From the NCBI RefSeq assembly GCF_003660445.1, contig NZ_QZVQ01000009.1, forward strand, positions 186,001-250,000: a stretch of DNA of 64,000 nt, written 5' to 3'. Source of the stretch: Croceibacterium ferulae. GTDB taxonomy: Bacteria > Pseudomonadota > Alphaproteobacteria > Sphingomonadales > Sphingomonadaceae. Positions 18,447 to 26,788 of this stretch are shown here, one piece after another. The notes under the pieces were generated by a model, which saw only the letters and a program-made list of their open reading frames with translations, was not told the DNA's origin and searched no databases. A program made the translations under genes and the position numbers. Positions within the stretch are counted from its first letter, which is position 1. The number at the start of each line of letters is the position of its first letter.

Positions 18447-21245
18447 TCAGAAGTCCGCCCGCATGCCCAGAGCGTAACGGGCGCCGGTCTCTTCATACAG
18501 CAGGATCTGGTTGTCGTAGCGGCCCGTCCGCTGATTTGCCTCGTTGGTGAGGTTCACCCCTTCGACAAACACCGACAGGTTCGGTGTCAGGGCGTAGCTG
18601 ACGCGCGCATCCCACTGCTGGTAAGGCTGCACATAGGCCGGCTCTCCGCCGAAGCCGACCGCGGTCTGCAGGAACTTCTCGCGCCGGTTCCACGCCAGCC
18701 GCGCCTCCAGCCCGCCCATTTCGTAGAACACCACCGCATTGTAGCTGTCGCCCAGGCCCTGCAGGGCGAAGGTCTGCGTCAGGTCGCCCGTTTCCAGTTC
18801 CGCATTGCTGCTGACAAAGGTGGCGTTCGCCTGGAAGCCGAGGCCGGACAGCGGGCCGGGCAGGTACTCGAAGATATGCTGCACGCTCAGTTCCACGCCT
18901 TCGACGGTCGCCTGCTCCAGATTGTCCTGCGTGCTGACCTCGAAAGTCGGGTTGCCGTTGAACAGATTGTCCCGGTCGGCGATCTCGAACACGCGGTTCT
19001 GGACCACGTTGACCAGGAAGTTCTGCACATCCTTCCGGAAGCCGGCCACCGCGATGTAGCCGTTGGGCTGGTAATACCATTCCAGCGAGAGATCGAGGTT
19101 GAACGCCTCGAACGGCTGCAGGTCGGGGTTGCCGCTTGACGCCTGCAGATTGCCCGGCCGGGTGGTGCCGATGACCTGTCGCGGCGACAGCGCGCCCAGC
19201 GGGGGGCGGGTGATCGTCTCCGTCGCGGCGAAACGTGCCACCAGATCGTCCGTCAGGTTGAGGCGGGCCGAGAAGCTGGGCAGCAGGGAGTAGTAGCTGT
19301 TCGACTCGCTGACCGTCTGCGCCTCCCCCAGCACGGTCTGGTACAGCGTCGGGTCACCGCTGCTGATCAGGTCGAGCAAGGGCTGCGAGATGCCAAAGGC
19401 CGTGGTCTTGGTGCGCACGAACTGCGCGCCCAGATTGATGACCCACGGCATGCTGCCAAGATCGCCCTCCAGCGTGCTGTCGATATAGCCGCTGACGATC
19501 TCCTCCTTCACGCGGCTGGAATTGGGCCGCTGGTACAGGCGGAAGCCGCCATACTGGTCCAGCACCGCCTGCGTGGTGCCGGGCGCCAGGCCCAGGGTGG
19601 TGTCGCGCGTGGCGGCCGCTTCGGGCGATTGCAGGTAGCTGACAGCATCGTCCACGCTGAAGCTGAGATAGGTGGTCGGCACATCCAGGATGCCGCCCAG
19701 GTAATCGCTGCCCAGCGAGGTGGGGGTGAACAGGCTGTCGGGCACATCGACCTGATAGCCGCAATACAGGCACAGGATCGGGTCGGCCGACAGGCGCGAA
19801 TCGGTCGATTGCTTCTGCCGCGCATAATACAGGCCGAACTTCAGTTCCGTCAGGTTGCCCTGGTCAGGCGTCCAGCGGGCATCCAGCTTCTGTTCGAACA
19901 GCTCGTCCCGGAAGTCCGCGCCGCCGCCCAGCGGCCCGCCGCCGCTGCCCAGCAGGGTGAAGTGCGCCTTGGGCAGGCTCGGATCGGCCACATCGCCCGG
20001 CACCACGCCGGTGACGGAGGGGAAGCCCTGCTCGTCGTAATTCAGCGTGTAGATGTTGTTCACATCGCGGAAGCCCAGCACCACGACGCCCGTATTCTCC
20101 GCCCCGCCGGAGGTGGCGCGCGACCAGGACGTGTCCGTGCTGACCTCCAGCGTATCGGCGACCTGCCAGGCGGCATTGAAGCCGAACGCATACAGGTTGG
20201 TCGGCCGGTCGCGTTCCGACCTGGTGTGGTCGATCGCCGCGTCGATCGTCTGCGTGAACTGCGTGGCGTTGCGGTTCTCGTCGAATTGGGCGGAGGTGAT
20301 GATCGACGGCGTGACGAAGAAGGTCAGCGCGTTGCTGGTCGAGAAGACGTTGAAGCTGTTGTATAGGCCATCCAGCGTCAGGGTCAGATTGTCGGTCGCC
20401 TCATATTGCAGCGTGGCGTTGACCGTGATGCGCTCGCGATCCTCCTCGATCGGGCTGACGTTGAGGTTCTGCGGAATGAAGAACTGATCATCCGGGCCAT
20501 AGCCCTGCGCCGCCAGATCGTCCGCGATCAGGGTCAGGCTGTCGCGCGGCGCGCTCAGCACACCGTCCATCAGGAAGCGGTCGATGCGGTTCTTGCGCCG
20601 CTGGTAACTGCCGGACACCAGCACGCCCAGCCGGTCGTCCGCGAAGGTGTCGCTGAACAGGCCGAACAGCTGCGGGGTGACCTCGCCCGACAGATCCTCG
20701 TACAGCGCCTTGCCCGACAGCACGATCTGCCGCTCGTTCAGGTCCAGCGGGCGCAAGGTGTTCAGGACGATGGTGGAACCGATGCCGCCCGCCTGCAGGT
20801 CGGCGGGCGCGCTCTTGTACACATCCACCGATGCAACCAGCTCCGCCGGCAGCACGTCGAAATTGAAGGAGCGGGCGCCCGTGTCAGACACCAGCCGGCG
20901 GCCGTTCAGCAGCACCGTGTTGAATTCCGGGCCGAAGCCGCGGACCGTCACCGTCTGCCCCTCGCCACCGCTGCGGTCGATGGACACGCCCGGTATGCGC
21001 TGCAGCGATTCGGCGATGTTGGTGTCGGGGAACTTGCCCAGGCTTTCCGATGCGATCGAATCCACGATCTGATTGGAATTCCGCTTGGTCTCCAGCGCCG
21101 CTGCAAGACTTTGCCGGATGCCGGTAACAATGATTTCAGAGCCGTCCCCGGCGGCCGGTGCGGTGCTGTCCTGAGCCATAACGGAACCTGCCGGAGCCAC
21201 CAGTGCGGCGGTCGTCAGCAGACATGCGAGTGCCTTGCGCATCAT
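18447..21245 (-). CDS. TonB-dependent outer-membrane receptor (first of three)
   Basis: The 932-residue protein has a signal peptide (cut near VMAQD), a TonB-box-like and plug region (SEIIVTGIRQSLAAALETKR, then LQRIPGVSIDRSGG and VRGFGPEFNTVLLNGRR) and a C-terminal beta-barrel ending in aromatic F (ALGMRADF). This plug pattern is typical of sphingomonad and Caulobacter receptors for carbohydrates rather than siderophores. The adjacent GH27 suggests a galactose- or arabinose-containing oligosaccharide as ligand (inference). No LacI-type palindrome like those of the other receptors was found upstream, so it may have a separate regulator. Confidence 0.9.
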   Translation of the reverse strand: MMRKALACLLTTAALVAPAGSVMAQDSTAPAAGDGSEIIVTGIRQSLAAALETKRNSNQIVDSIASESLGKFPDTNIAESLQRIPGVSIDRSGGEGQTVTVRGFGPEFNTVLLNGRRLVSDTGARSFNFDVLPAELVASVDVYKSAPADLQAGGIGSTIVLNTLRPLDLNERQIVLSGKALYEDLSGEVTPQLFGLFSDTFADDRLGVLVSGSYQRRKNRIDRFLMDGVLSAPRDSLTLIADDLAAQGYGPDDQFFIPQNLNVSPIEEDRERITVNATLQYEATDNLTLTLDGLYNSFNVFSTSNALTFFVTPSIITSAQFDENRNATQFTQTIDAAIDHTRSERDRPTNLYAFGFNAAWQVADTLEVSTDTSWSRATSGGAENTGVVVLGFRDVNNIYTLNYDEQGFPSVTGVVPGDVADPSLPKAHFTLLGSGGGPLGGGADFRDELFEQKLDARWTPDQGNLTELKFGLYYARQKQSTDSRLSADPILCLYCGYQVDVPDSLFTPTSLGSDYLGGILDVPTTYLSFSVDDAVSYLQSPEAAATRDTTLGLAPGTTQAVLDQYGGFRLYQRPNSSRVKEEIVSGYIDSTLEGDLGSMPWVINLGAQFVRTKTTAFGISQPLLDLISSGDPTLYQTVLGEAQTVSESNSYYSLLPSFSARLNLTDDLVARFAATETITRPPLGALSPRQVIGTTRPGNLQASSGNPDLQPFEAFNLDLSLEWYYQPNGYIAVAGFRKDVQNFLVNVVQNRVFEIADRDNLFNGNPTFEVSTQDNLEQATVEGVELSVQHIFEYLPGPLSGLGFQANATFVSSNAELETGDLTQTFALQGLGDSYNAVVFYEMGGLEARLAWNRREKFLQTAVGFGGEPAYVQPYQQWDARVSYALTPNLSVFVEGVNLTNEANQRTGRYDNQILLYEETGARYALGMRADF

Positions 21246-21631
21246 CGATCTCCCTGTTCTTGTCCTTCGCCGCTTATTGCTTCAGCGATGTCGCCACCAA
21301 TAGTCAGACAAGAATGGATCGTCCAGCCATCTTGCGACATTCCAAATCGATTAAAGGATTTTTGTCTCGGCAGAGGGTGAAGGGCGGGCGCGGCCTGCTT
21401 CCCCGAGGCTTGAACAAGGCCCCCGGCAACATCCCCGCACGGTATTTACTCTGCCTAGTTTCGCATGATGCGGATCACGCCGCCACCTGACCCCGGCGTC
21501 GGCGGGCAGGTATGATTGCGGCCACGCGGGCGCGATGCAGGACCGCGCTGGCAGCAGCAAAGTGCGGCGAACGCGGCTTGAGAGCTGGCAGAAGCACGAC
21601 AAGGGCGAAGCAGGGGTGCCAAGTCGGGGGC

Positions 21632-21685
21632 GGCAGGGGAGGAGCGATCTCGACTCCCCTGCCAGCCGGCGCGTGCTCGCGCCGG
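21632..21685. terminator. Two adjacent hairpins after the hexuronate-type transporter gene
   Basis: GGCAGGGGAG (21632-21641) pairs with CTCCCCTGCC (21654-21663), and CCGGCGCG (21666-21673) with CGCGCCGG (21678-21685). They follow the MFS stop on the minus strand. No clear T-run. The rest of the 21246-21693 gap holds only the receptor promoter region, where I see no recognisable operator. Confidence 0.45.
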
Positions 21686-21693
21686 AGAGCTGG

Positions 21694-22983
21694 TCAGGCC
21701 TGGCTGACCCGTTCCAGGCGTGGCGAAAGCAGGTGCACGGCCAGCAGCGCCAGGAAGTAGGCCGAGCCGGCCACGGCGAACAGCGGCACATAGCTGCCGA
21801 TGCTGTCGAGCACGTAGCCGGCATATTTCGCCATCATCATGCCGCCGATCGCCCCGATCGTACCGCCTATGCCGACCACCGAGCCCACAGCCGCCCTGGG
21901 GAACAGGTCCGAAGGCAGCGTATACAGGTTGGCAGAGAAGGCCTGGTGAGCGGCGGTCGCGATGCCGATGACCAGCACCGCCAGCCACAGATTGTCGATC
22001 GATTGCGCGAAGAACACCGGCGTCACGGCGCACGCGCAGATGAACATGGTCAGCTTGCGCGCATAGTTCACGCTCTTGCCGGCCGCGATGAGGCGCGACG
22101 ACAGCCAGCCGCCGGCAATGCTGCCGACATCGGACAGCAGATAGATCGCCACCAGCGGCGGGCCGAAGCTCAGCAGGTCGAGGTCGTAGCGTTCCCCCAG
22201 ATAGCCCGGCAGCCAGAACAGGAAGAACCACCAGATCGGGTCGATGAAGAACTTGCCCAGCGAATAGGCCCAGGTTTCCCGGACCGTGATCAGGCGCTTC
22301 CACGGCATCGGCGTGATCGGATCCGCCGGATCCTGGTTGATCCACGCCAGTTCGCCGGAACTGACCTTCTTGTGCTCGCTGGGCCGGCGATACAGGACCA
22401 GCCAGGCGACCAGCCACAACAGGCTGACCGCGCCCGTGATCACGAAGGCCATGCGCCAGCCATAGGCGACGGTCAGCAGCGGCACCGCCAGCGGGGTGAT
22501 GATCGCGCCCACATTCGCGCCGGCGTTGAAGATGCCGATGGCAAAGGCGCGCTCCTTGGCCGGAAACCATTCGGTCACCGCCTTGATGCCGGCCGGGAAA
22601 TTGCCGGCCTCGCCAATGCCCAGGCCAAAACGCGCCATCGCGAACTGGGTGACGCTGTAGGCGCCGCCATGCGCCATATGCGCGACCTGCCAGATGACGA
22701 AGGCGATCGCGAAGCCGAACCGGGCGCCGATGACGTCCATGATCCGGCCGAAGCCGATATACCCGATGGCGTAAGCCAGCTGGAAGAAGAAGATGACGTT
22801 GGCGAAGTCGGTTTCCGTCCAGGCGAGATCGGCTGACAGGGTCGGCTTGAGCACGCCGATCATCTGACGATCGACATAGTTGATGCAGGTTGCCGCAAAG
22901 AGCAGCGAGACGATTACCCAGCGGTATCGTCCGGCCCTGTCGGCCGCTTTTTCGATTCCGCCCAACTCAGCATCAACCATCAT
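21694..22983 (-). CDS. MFS transporter, anion:cation symporter type (ExuT-like)
   Basis: The 429-residue, 12-helix protein belongs to the ACS group of MFS carriers: YVDRQMIGVLKPTL in helix 1, RFGLGIGEAGNFPAGIKAVTEWFPAKERA near residues 113-140, and a second half with ANLYTLPSDLFPRAAVGSVVGIGGTIGAIGG. This group includes hexuronate (ExuT) and related sugar-acid carriers. It would import a monosaccharide or uronic acid from the periplasm. It lies alone between the first receptor and rodA, with a set of CAACGG repeats upstream. Confidence 0.85.
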   Translation of the reverse strand: MMVDAELGGIEKAADRAGRYRWVIVSLLFAATCINYVDRQMIGVLKPTLSADLAWTETDFANVIFFFQLAYAIGYIGFGRIMDVIGARFGFAIAFVIWQVAHMAHGGAYSVTQFAMARFGLGIGEAGNFPAGIKAVTEWFPAKERAFAIGIFNAGANVGAIITPLAVPLLTVAYGWRMAFVITGAVSLLWLVAWLVLYRRPSEHKKVSSGELAWINQDPADPITPMPWKRLITVRETWAYSLGKFFIDPIWWFFLFWLPGYLGERYDLDLLSFGPPLVAIYLLSDVGSIAGGWLSSRLIAAGKSVNYARKLTMFICACAVTPVFFAQSIDNLWLAVLVIGIATAAHQAFSANLYTLPSDLFPRAAVGSVVGIGGTIGAIGGMMMAKYAGYVLDSIGSYVPLFAVAGSAYFLALLAVHLLSPRLERVSQA

Positions 22984-23041
22984 CCCGCCCTTCTTATTGG
23001 AGCGTCAGCGCAGGCGCACCGCTCGCTTTGTGCTCACCTGC

Positions 23042-23100
23042 ATGCCAACGGAAATCATGTCAACGGAAGCAGCCAGGAAAATGACAACGGTGTCCAACGG
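23042..23100. repeat. CAACGG repeats in the MFS promoter region
   Basis: ATGCCAACGG (23042-23051), ATGTCAACGG (23057-23066), ATGACAACGG (23081-23090) and GTCCAACGG (23092-23100) repeat within 60 bases. GACAAC-GGTGTC at 23083-23094 is also a near-palindrome centred on CG, as LacI-family operators often are. They lie 60-120 bases upstream of the MFS start and are likely regulator sites. The remainder of the gap to rodA shows nothing else recognisable. Confidence 0.5.
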
Positions 23101-23276
23101 GGACGACGTAATTTGGAGATAGTGGCAGCAACGCGCCGGGTTGCTATCTTGCCTGCCGGTCTCGGGCCCCGATCCCCTGCGCCACCCGGTCGGAACGTGC
23201 CTGACCGTGGGGGCATCCGCGAACGCTTCCCGGGCCTTGGGCGTATTGCGCGGCAATCCGGCCTGCTATAGCGGAC

Positions 23277-24419
23277 GTGGCACATATCATGCCCAGCATC
23301 ATCCCCGAACCCATCGCTGCGCTTCCCTGGAAAGTGATCTTCGCGCTCTGCGGGATATGCCTGTTCGGCACCGCCGTGCTGTATTCTGCGGCGGGCGGGT
23401 CGATGCAGCCATGGGCCCAGCCCCACCTGGTCCAGTTCCTGGTCTTCCTATCGCTGGCGCTCGGGATCAGGATGATCAGCGTGGACCTGATCCAGCGCCT
23501 GGCCTTCGCGGCATTCGGGGCGTGCCTGCTGCTCCTGATATTCGTGGAGGTGCTCGGCCAGGTGGGCGGCGGCAGCCAGCGCTGGCTCAGCCTCGGGCCG
23601 CTGACGCTTCAGCCATCGGAATTGATGAAGCTGGCCATCATCATGGCGCTGGCGCGGTATTACGACATGCTGCCCGCGGGCGTGGTTGCGGAATGGCGCT
23701 CGCTCTGGCCACCCTTGTGCGTGATGGGATTGCCGGCGCTTCTGGTCCTGATCCAGCCGGATCTGGACACGGCGCTGATCCTGTGTGTCGGTGGCGCGGT
23801 CGTGATGTTCCTGGCCGGTACGCCGACGCGGGTCTTCGCGTGGGCGGCGGCCGCCGCGGCGCTGGTCGCGCCGCTCGCCTATTTCTTCGTGCTTAAGGAA
23901 TATCAGCAGACACGGCTGCTGAGTTTCCTGGCGCCGGAGAGTGATCCGCTTGGCGCCGGCTATCACGTCATCCAGTCCAAGATCGCCATCGGCTCCGGAG
24001 GGCTGTTCGGAAAAGGCTTTCTCAACGGCACGCAGGGACGCCTGAGCTACCTGCCCGAACATCACACCGACCTGGTGTTCGCCACCCTGTTCGAGGAATG
24101 GGGCCTGGTGGGCGGCCTTGCCCTGCTGGCGGTCTACATGTGGCTGTTCATCTGGGGGTACAAGACCGCGGTCGCGGCGGCTTCGCGGTTCGGCAAGCTC
24201 ATGGCCGCAGGCCTGACCACCACGATCTTTTTCTACGTGGCGATGAACATGCTGACCGCGACCGCCATCACCCCCGTGATGGGTGTGCCCTTGCCACTGG
24301 TCAGCCATGGCGGGTCCGCGATGATGACGATCATGATCGCATTCGGATTGATCATGGCCGTGGAACGGGAAGGGGCACGCAACCGCGCCCGCCCCCGCAC
24401 CGGATTTCTGCTGCCGTAA
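23277..24419 (+). CDS. rodA: RodA, peptidoglycan glycosyltransferase (SEDS family)
   Basis: The 380-residue polytopic membrane protein matches RodA: GGSQRWLSLGPLTLQPSELMKL near residues 98-119, LIQPDLDTALIL, and PEHHTDLVFATLFEEWGLVGG with the catalytic Asp near residue 265, plus GVPLPLVSHGGS. SEDS proteins polymerise glycan strands together with a class B PBP. Start: GTG 23277, or ATG 23289 four codons on; neither has a strong ribosome site. rodA normally sits in an mre/mrdA operon; here it stands alone among carbohydrate genes, so it is probably a second copy or an isolated one. Convergent with the beta-helix gene, 16 bases apart. Confidence 0.9.
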   Translation: MAHIMPSIIPEPIAALPWKVIFALCGICLFGTAVLYSAAGGSMQPWAQPHLVQFLVFLSLALGIRMISVDLIQRLAFAAFGACLLLLIFVEVLGQVGGGSQRWLSLGPLTLQPSELMKLAIIMALARYYDMLPAGVVAEWRSLWPPLCVMGLPALLVLIQPDLDTALILCVGGAVVMFLAGTPTRVFAWAAAAAALVAPLAYFFVLKEYQQTRLLSFLAPESDPLGAGYHVIQSKIAIGSGGLFGKGFLNGTQGRLSYLPEHHTDLVFATLFEEWGLVGGLALLAVYMWLFIWGYKTAVAAASRFGKLMAAGLTTTIFFYVAMNMLTATAITPVMGVPLPLVSHGGSAMMTIMIAFGLIMAVEREGARNRARPRTGFLLP

Positions 24420-24435
24420 TTCTTGCGCAGGCTGG

Positions 24436-26535
24436 TCAGTGCTCTGCGTCTTCCGACTGGATGCCGCTGCGCTGGATCACTCGTCTTGCCTCACCTGGCC
24501 AGGCATCGCCTTCAACCGCGACATTGTTCTCCGCCCGGTTGTTCAGATACTCGGTCCAGCTGCCCTGCAGGCGGCCTGAATTGTACCAGTTGCCCACCGC
24601 GACATTGTCCATGGCGGTGCGTCTGGGCGCAAGATGGTCCTGCGAGTTCAGGTTCAGCCACACGCCGCCAACATCGTCGATGACGTTGTTGCGCACCGTG
24701 ACGTGGCGTGATCCTTCATCGAGATAGATGGCGATCCCCCCTGAGCCCTTCACTTCGGAAATGTAGTTCTCCGCGATGAGCGCACCCGGGTCGGCAGACA
24801 GGTGATAGATGGCGCCGCCGTCAGGGAACCACTGCTTCACCCTGGACACGCGGTTGCCCACGATGACGGTGTCGCGCAGCGTTGTCGGCGTGTCGTACAC
24901 ACGATTGTCCGGCACATCGTAATAGCCCCGCTGCTGCCGCCAGTATTCCGGGCTGCCGCCGGGATCGTTCGTGCCCCATCCCCAGCCGACATCGATCCCG
25001 TCATAGGGCGTGTCGGACACGTCGTTGTTCAGGATCAGCGTTCCGGAGGCATAGGTGACGAGGATCGCCGACTGTTCCTTGTAGTCGTGCGAGATGCCGG
25101 AAATGCGGTTGTTGCGGATCAGGATGTCGCGCAGCGCCATTTCCGGGCGGGAAGGGTGATGCGCGTCCGGCCGCGTACCGCCGACCATGATCGCGCCGCC
25201 TGCCAGGTCGGCGAAGCTGTTGCGGGTCACCTCGATCGCCGCCGTGCCCAGGCCGATGCCGCTGTCGTTGGCGTCGGCATTGTTGCCGATGCCCAGTGCC
25301 ACCTGGCCCAGCTGGCCGAACCGGTTGTCGTCAAAGATCACGCGCGTCGCCGCCGCCACCTGGACCGCGGCGGGTTGCTGGTTCCAGCGATTGCGCATCA
25401 CCTCGAATGCGCGGCAACCCCAGCTGCAATCGCGGATCGGGTCCGCCGGGTAGTCGACCAGATCGCCGGCGAGATAGGCGCCGCTCTGCTGGCTGGCATA
25501 GCCCTCCGGCCCTGATGGCTGCAGCCAGCTGGTGTGGCGGAACGACAGGCCCCTGAAATGCAGGTCGCGCACCGGGCGGTCATAGGTGCCGGAAATCGAG
25601 ATCAGCCGCTCCAGCCGGGGCAGGACCACCTCGGCGCTGCGCATGTCCTGCCCGGGGAGGGGCTTGTAGTAGAGAATGCCCGCCGCCGGGTCGGCATGCC
25701 ACTGGCCGGGCTCCCGCAGGAAGGCCAGCGAGTTGACCAGGAACATGCGCGCGACCTCGACGGCGACGGGGCGGGCGAAGGTGTCGTAGCCGACCAGATT
25801 GTTGCGCCAGCCGGGCTGCTGCATGATGATGCGGTCGCGCTCGATCCGCTCGACCATGGCATGCCGGTGCGTGAACCAGCTCATCCCCTCCACCTCGATC
25901 CGGTCCTGATCGGGCAGTTCGGACAAGGTGCTCCAGGCGGCGTCCTTGATCGCCAGGCCCCAGGGGTGGAACTCGACAGCCGCGCGCGGGATCTCGACGC
26001 TGGCGCGGCGAACCAGGCGGCCGTCGACGGTCAGCTGGCGCGGGTCGGTGCCCTGCGGCACGGGCGCCGACCAGATGCCCCGCTCCGCATCCGCCAGCCG
26101 CCATCCTGTCACGGGCACGCCGCCCGATAGCAGCGGATAGCTGCCCGCCTCGCCTTCCCAGCGCACGGTCGAACCGTTCTGGCCGCCATCCTCTGCGCCG
26201 AAGCGCAGGGGCGCGGCCAGATTGTAGGTGCCGGCCGCCACCCGGACGGTCACGTCATGATCGCGGTTGAGCCGGCGTACCGCCGCCTGTGCCCGCTCGA
26301 ATGTGGCGAAGGGGCGTGCGACCGACCCGTCGCCTGCGTCCGATCCGCTGGGCGACAGGTGCAGCACTACCGGCACCGGCACGGGCCGGTTGGGGATGAC
26401 CACGCGGTGCCGCTCCGGTTCGACATGTGGGGGCGCCACCGGGACCACCGGAAAGGGACCGATCTGGGCGGCAGCGGGAGAGGCTGTCATCAGTACCATT
26501 GCCAGCAGCACGGCGGGCATCATGTCACTCATCAT
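24436..26535 (-). CDS. Secreted right-handed beta-helix protein, GH141-like
   Basis: About 700 residues, starting near 26535 (MMSDMMPAVLLAMVLMTAS, then PAAAQ signal cleavage); the ribosome site GGGAGAGG lies directly before it, and ATG 26523 is an alternative. HLSPSGSDAGDGSVARPFAT opens the mature part, a hallmark of beta-helix glycosidases related to GH141/GH120, and the second half shows repeated short turns (EVTRNSFADLAGGAI, ILIRNNRISGISHDY, LILNNDVSDTPYDGI, VTVRNNVIDDVGG) typical of parallel beta-helix coils. GH141 includes an alpha-L-fucosidase and a xylanase; the specificity here is not decidable. Periplasmic or secreted. Confidence 0.75.
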   Translation of the reverse strand: MMSDMMPAVLLAMVLMTASPAAAQIGPFPVVPVAPPHVEPERHRVVIPNRPVPVPVVLHLSPSGSDAGDGSVARPFATFERAQAAVRRLNRDHDVTVRVAAGTYNLAAPLRFGAEDGGQNGSTVRWEGEAGSYPLLSGGVPVTGWRLADAERGIWSAPVPQGTDPRQLTVDGRLVRRASVEIPRAAVEFHPWGLAIKDAAWSTLSELPDQDRIEVEGMSWFTHRHAMVERIERDRIIMQQPGWRNNLVGYDTFARPVAVEVARMFLVNSLAFLREPGQWHADPAAGILYYKPLPGQDMRSAEVVLPRLERLISISGTYDRPVRDLHFRGLSFRHTSWLQPSGPEGYASQQSGAYLAGDLVDYPADPIRDCSWGCRAFEVMRNRWNQQPAAVQVAAATRVIFDDNRFGQLGQVALGIGNNADANDSGIGLGTAAIEVTRNSFADLAGGAIMVGGTRPDAHHPSRPEMALRDILIRNNRISGISHDYKEQSAILVTYASGTLILNNDVSDTPYDGIDVGWGWGTNDPGGSPEYWRQQRGYYDVPDNRVYDTPTTLRDTVIVGNRVSRVKQWFPDGGAIYHLSADPGALIAENYISEVKGSGGIAIYLDEGSRHVTVRNNVIDDVGGVWLNLNSQDHLAPRRTAMDNVAVGNWYNSGRLQGSWTEYLNNRAENNVAVEGDAWPGEARRVIQRSGIQSEDAEH

Positions 26536-26697
26536 CCTCTCCCAAGGCATCGCGCAGTCTCGCCACGCCGGCGAACACATGCATTTCAGTCGCATATTAT
26601 TGCAGATAATACGTCATACAAGCACGTAGCTGCTGACGTCCGGTAGGATTGGCAACATTCTCGCGCTGCCAGCGATAAGCTCTGGTCTTCCATGTCA

Positions 26698-26711
26698 TGG
26701 TTACGTTAACA
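26698..26711. promoter_or_regulatory. LacI-type operator 1
   Basis: TGGTTACGTTAACA, a near-palindrome centred on CG, lies between the two divergent beta-helix genes, 78 bases before the start at 26789. The same motif recurs at 33854, 34009 and 49393. Confidence 0.6.
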
Positions 26712-26788
26712 AGAGCGCCAAGGCGAGCGCCGGCGGAAGTTTTGCGGCCGATAGATTCGCCAGGAAAAGTTCAGTGGAAGGATGCAGC

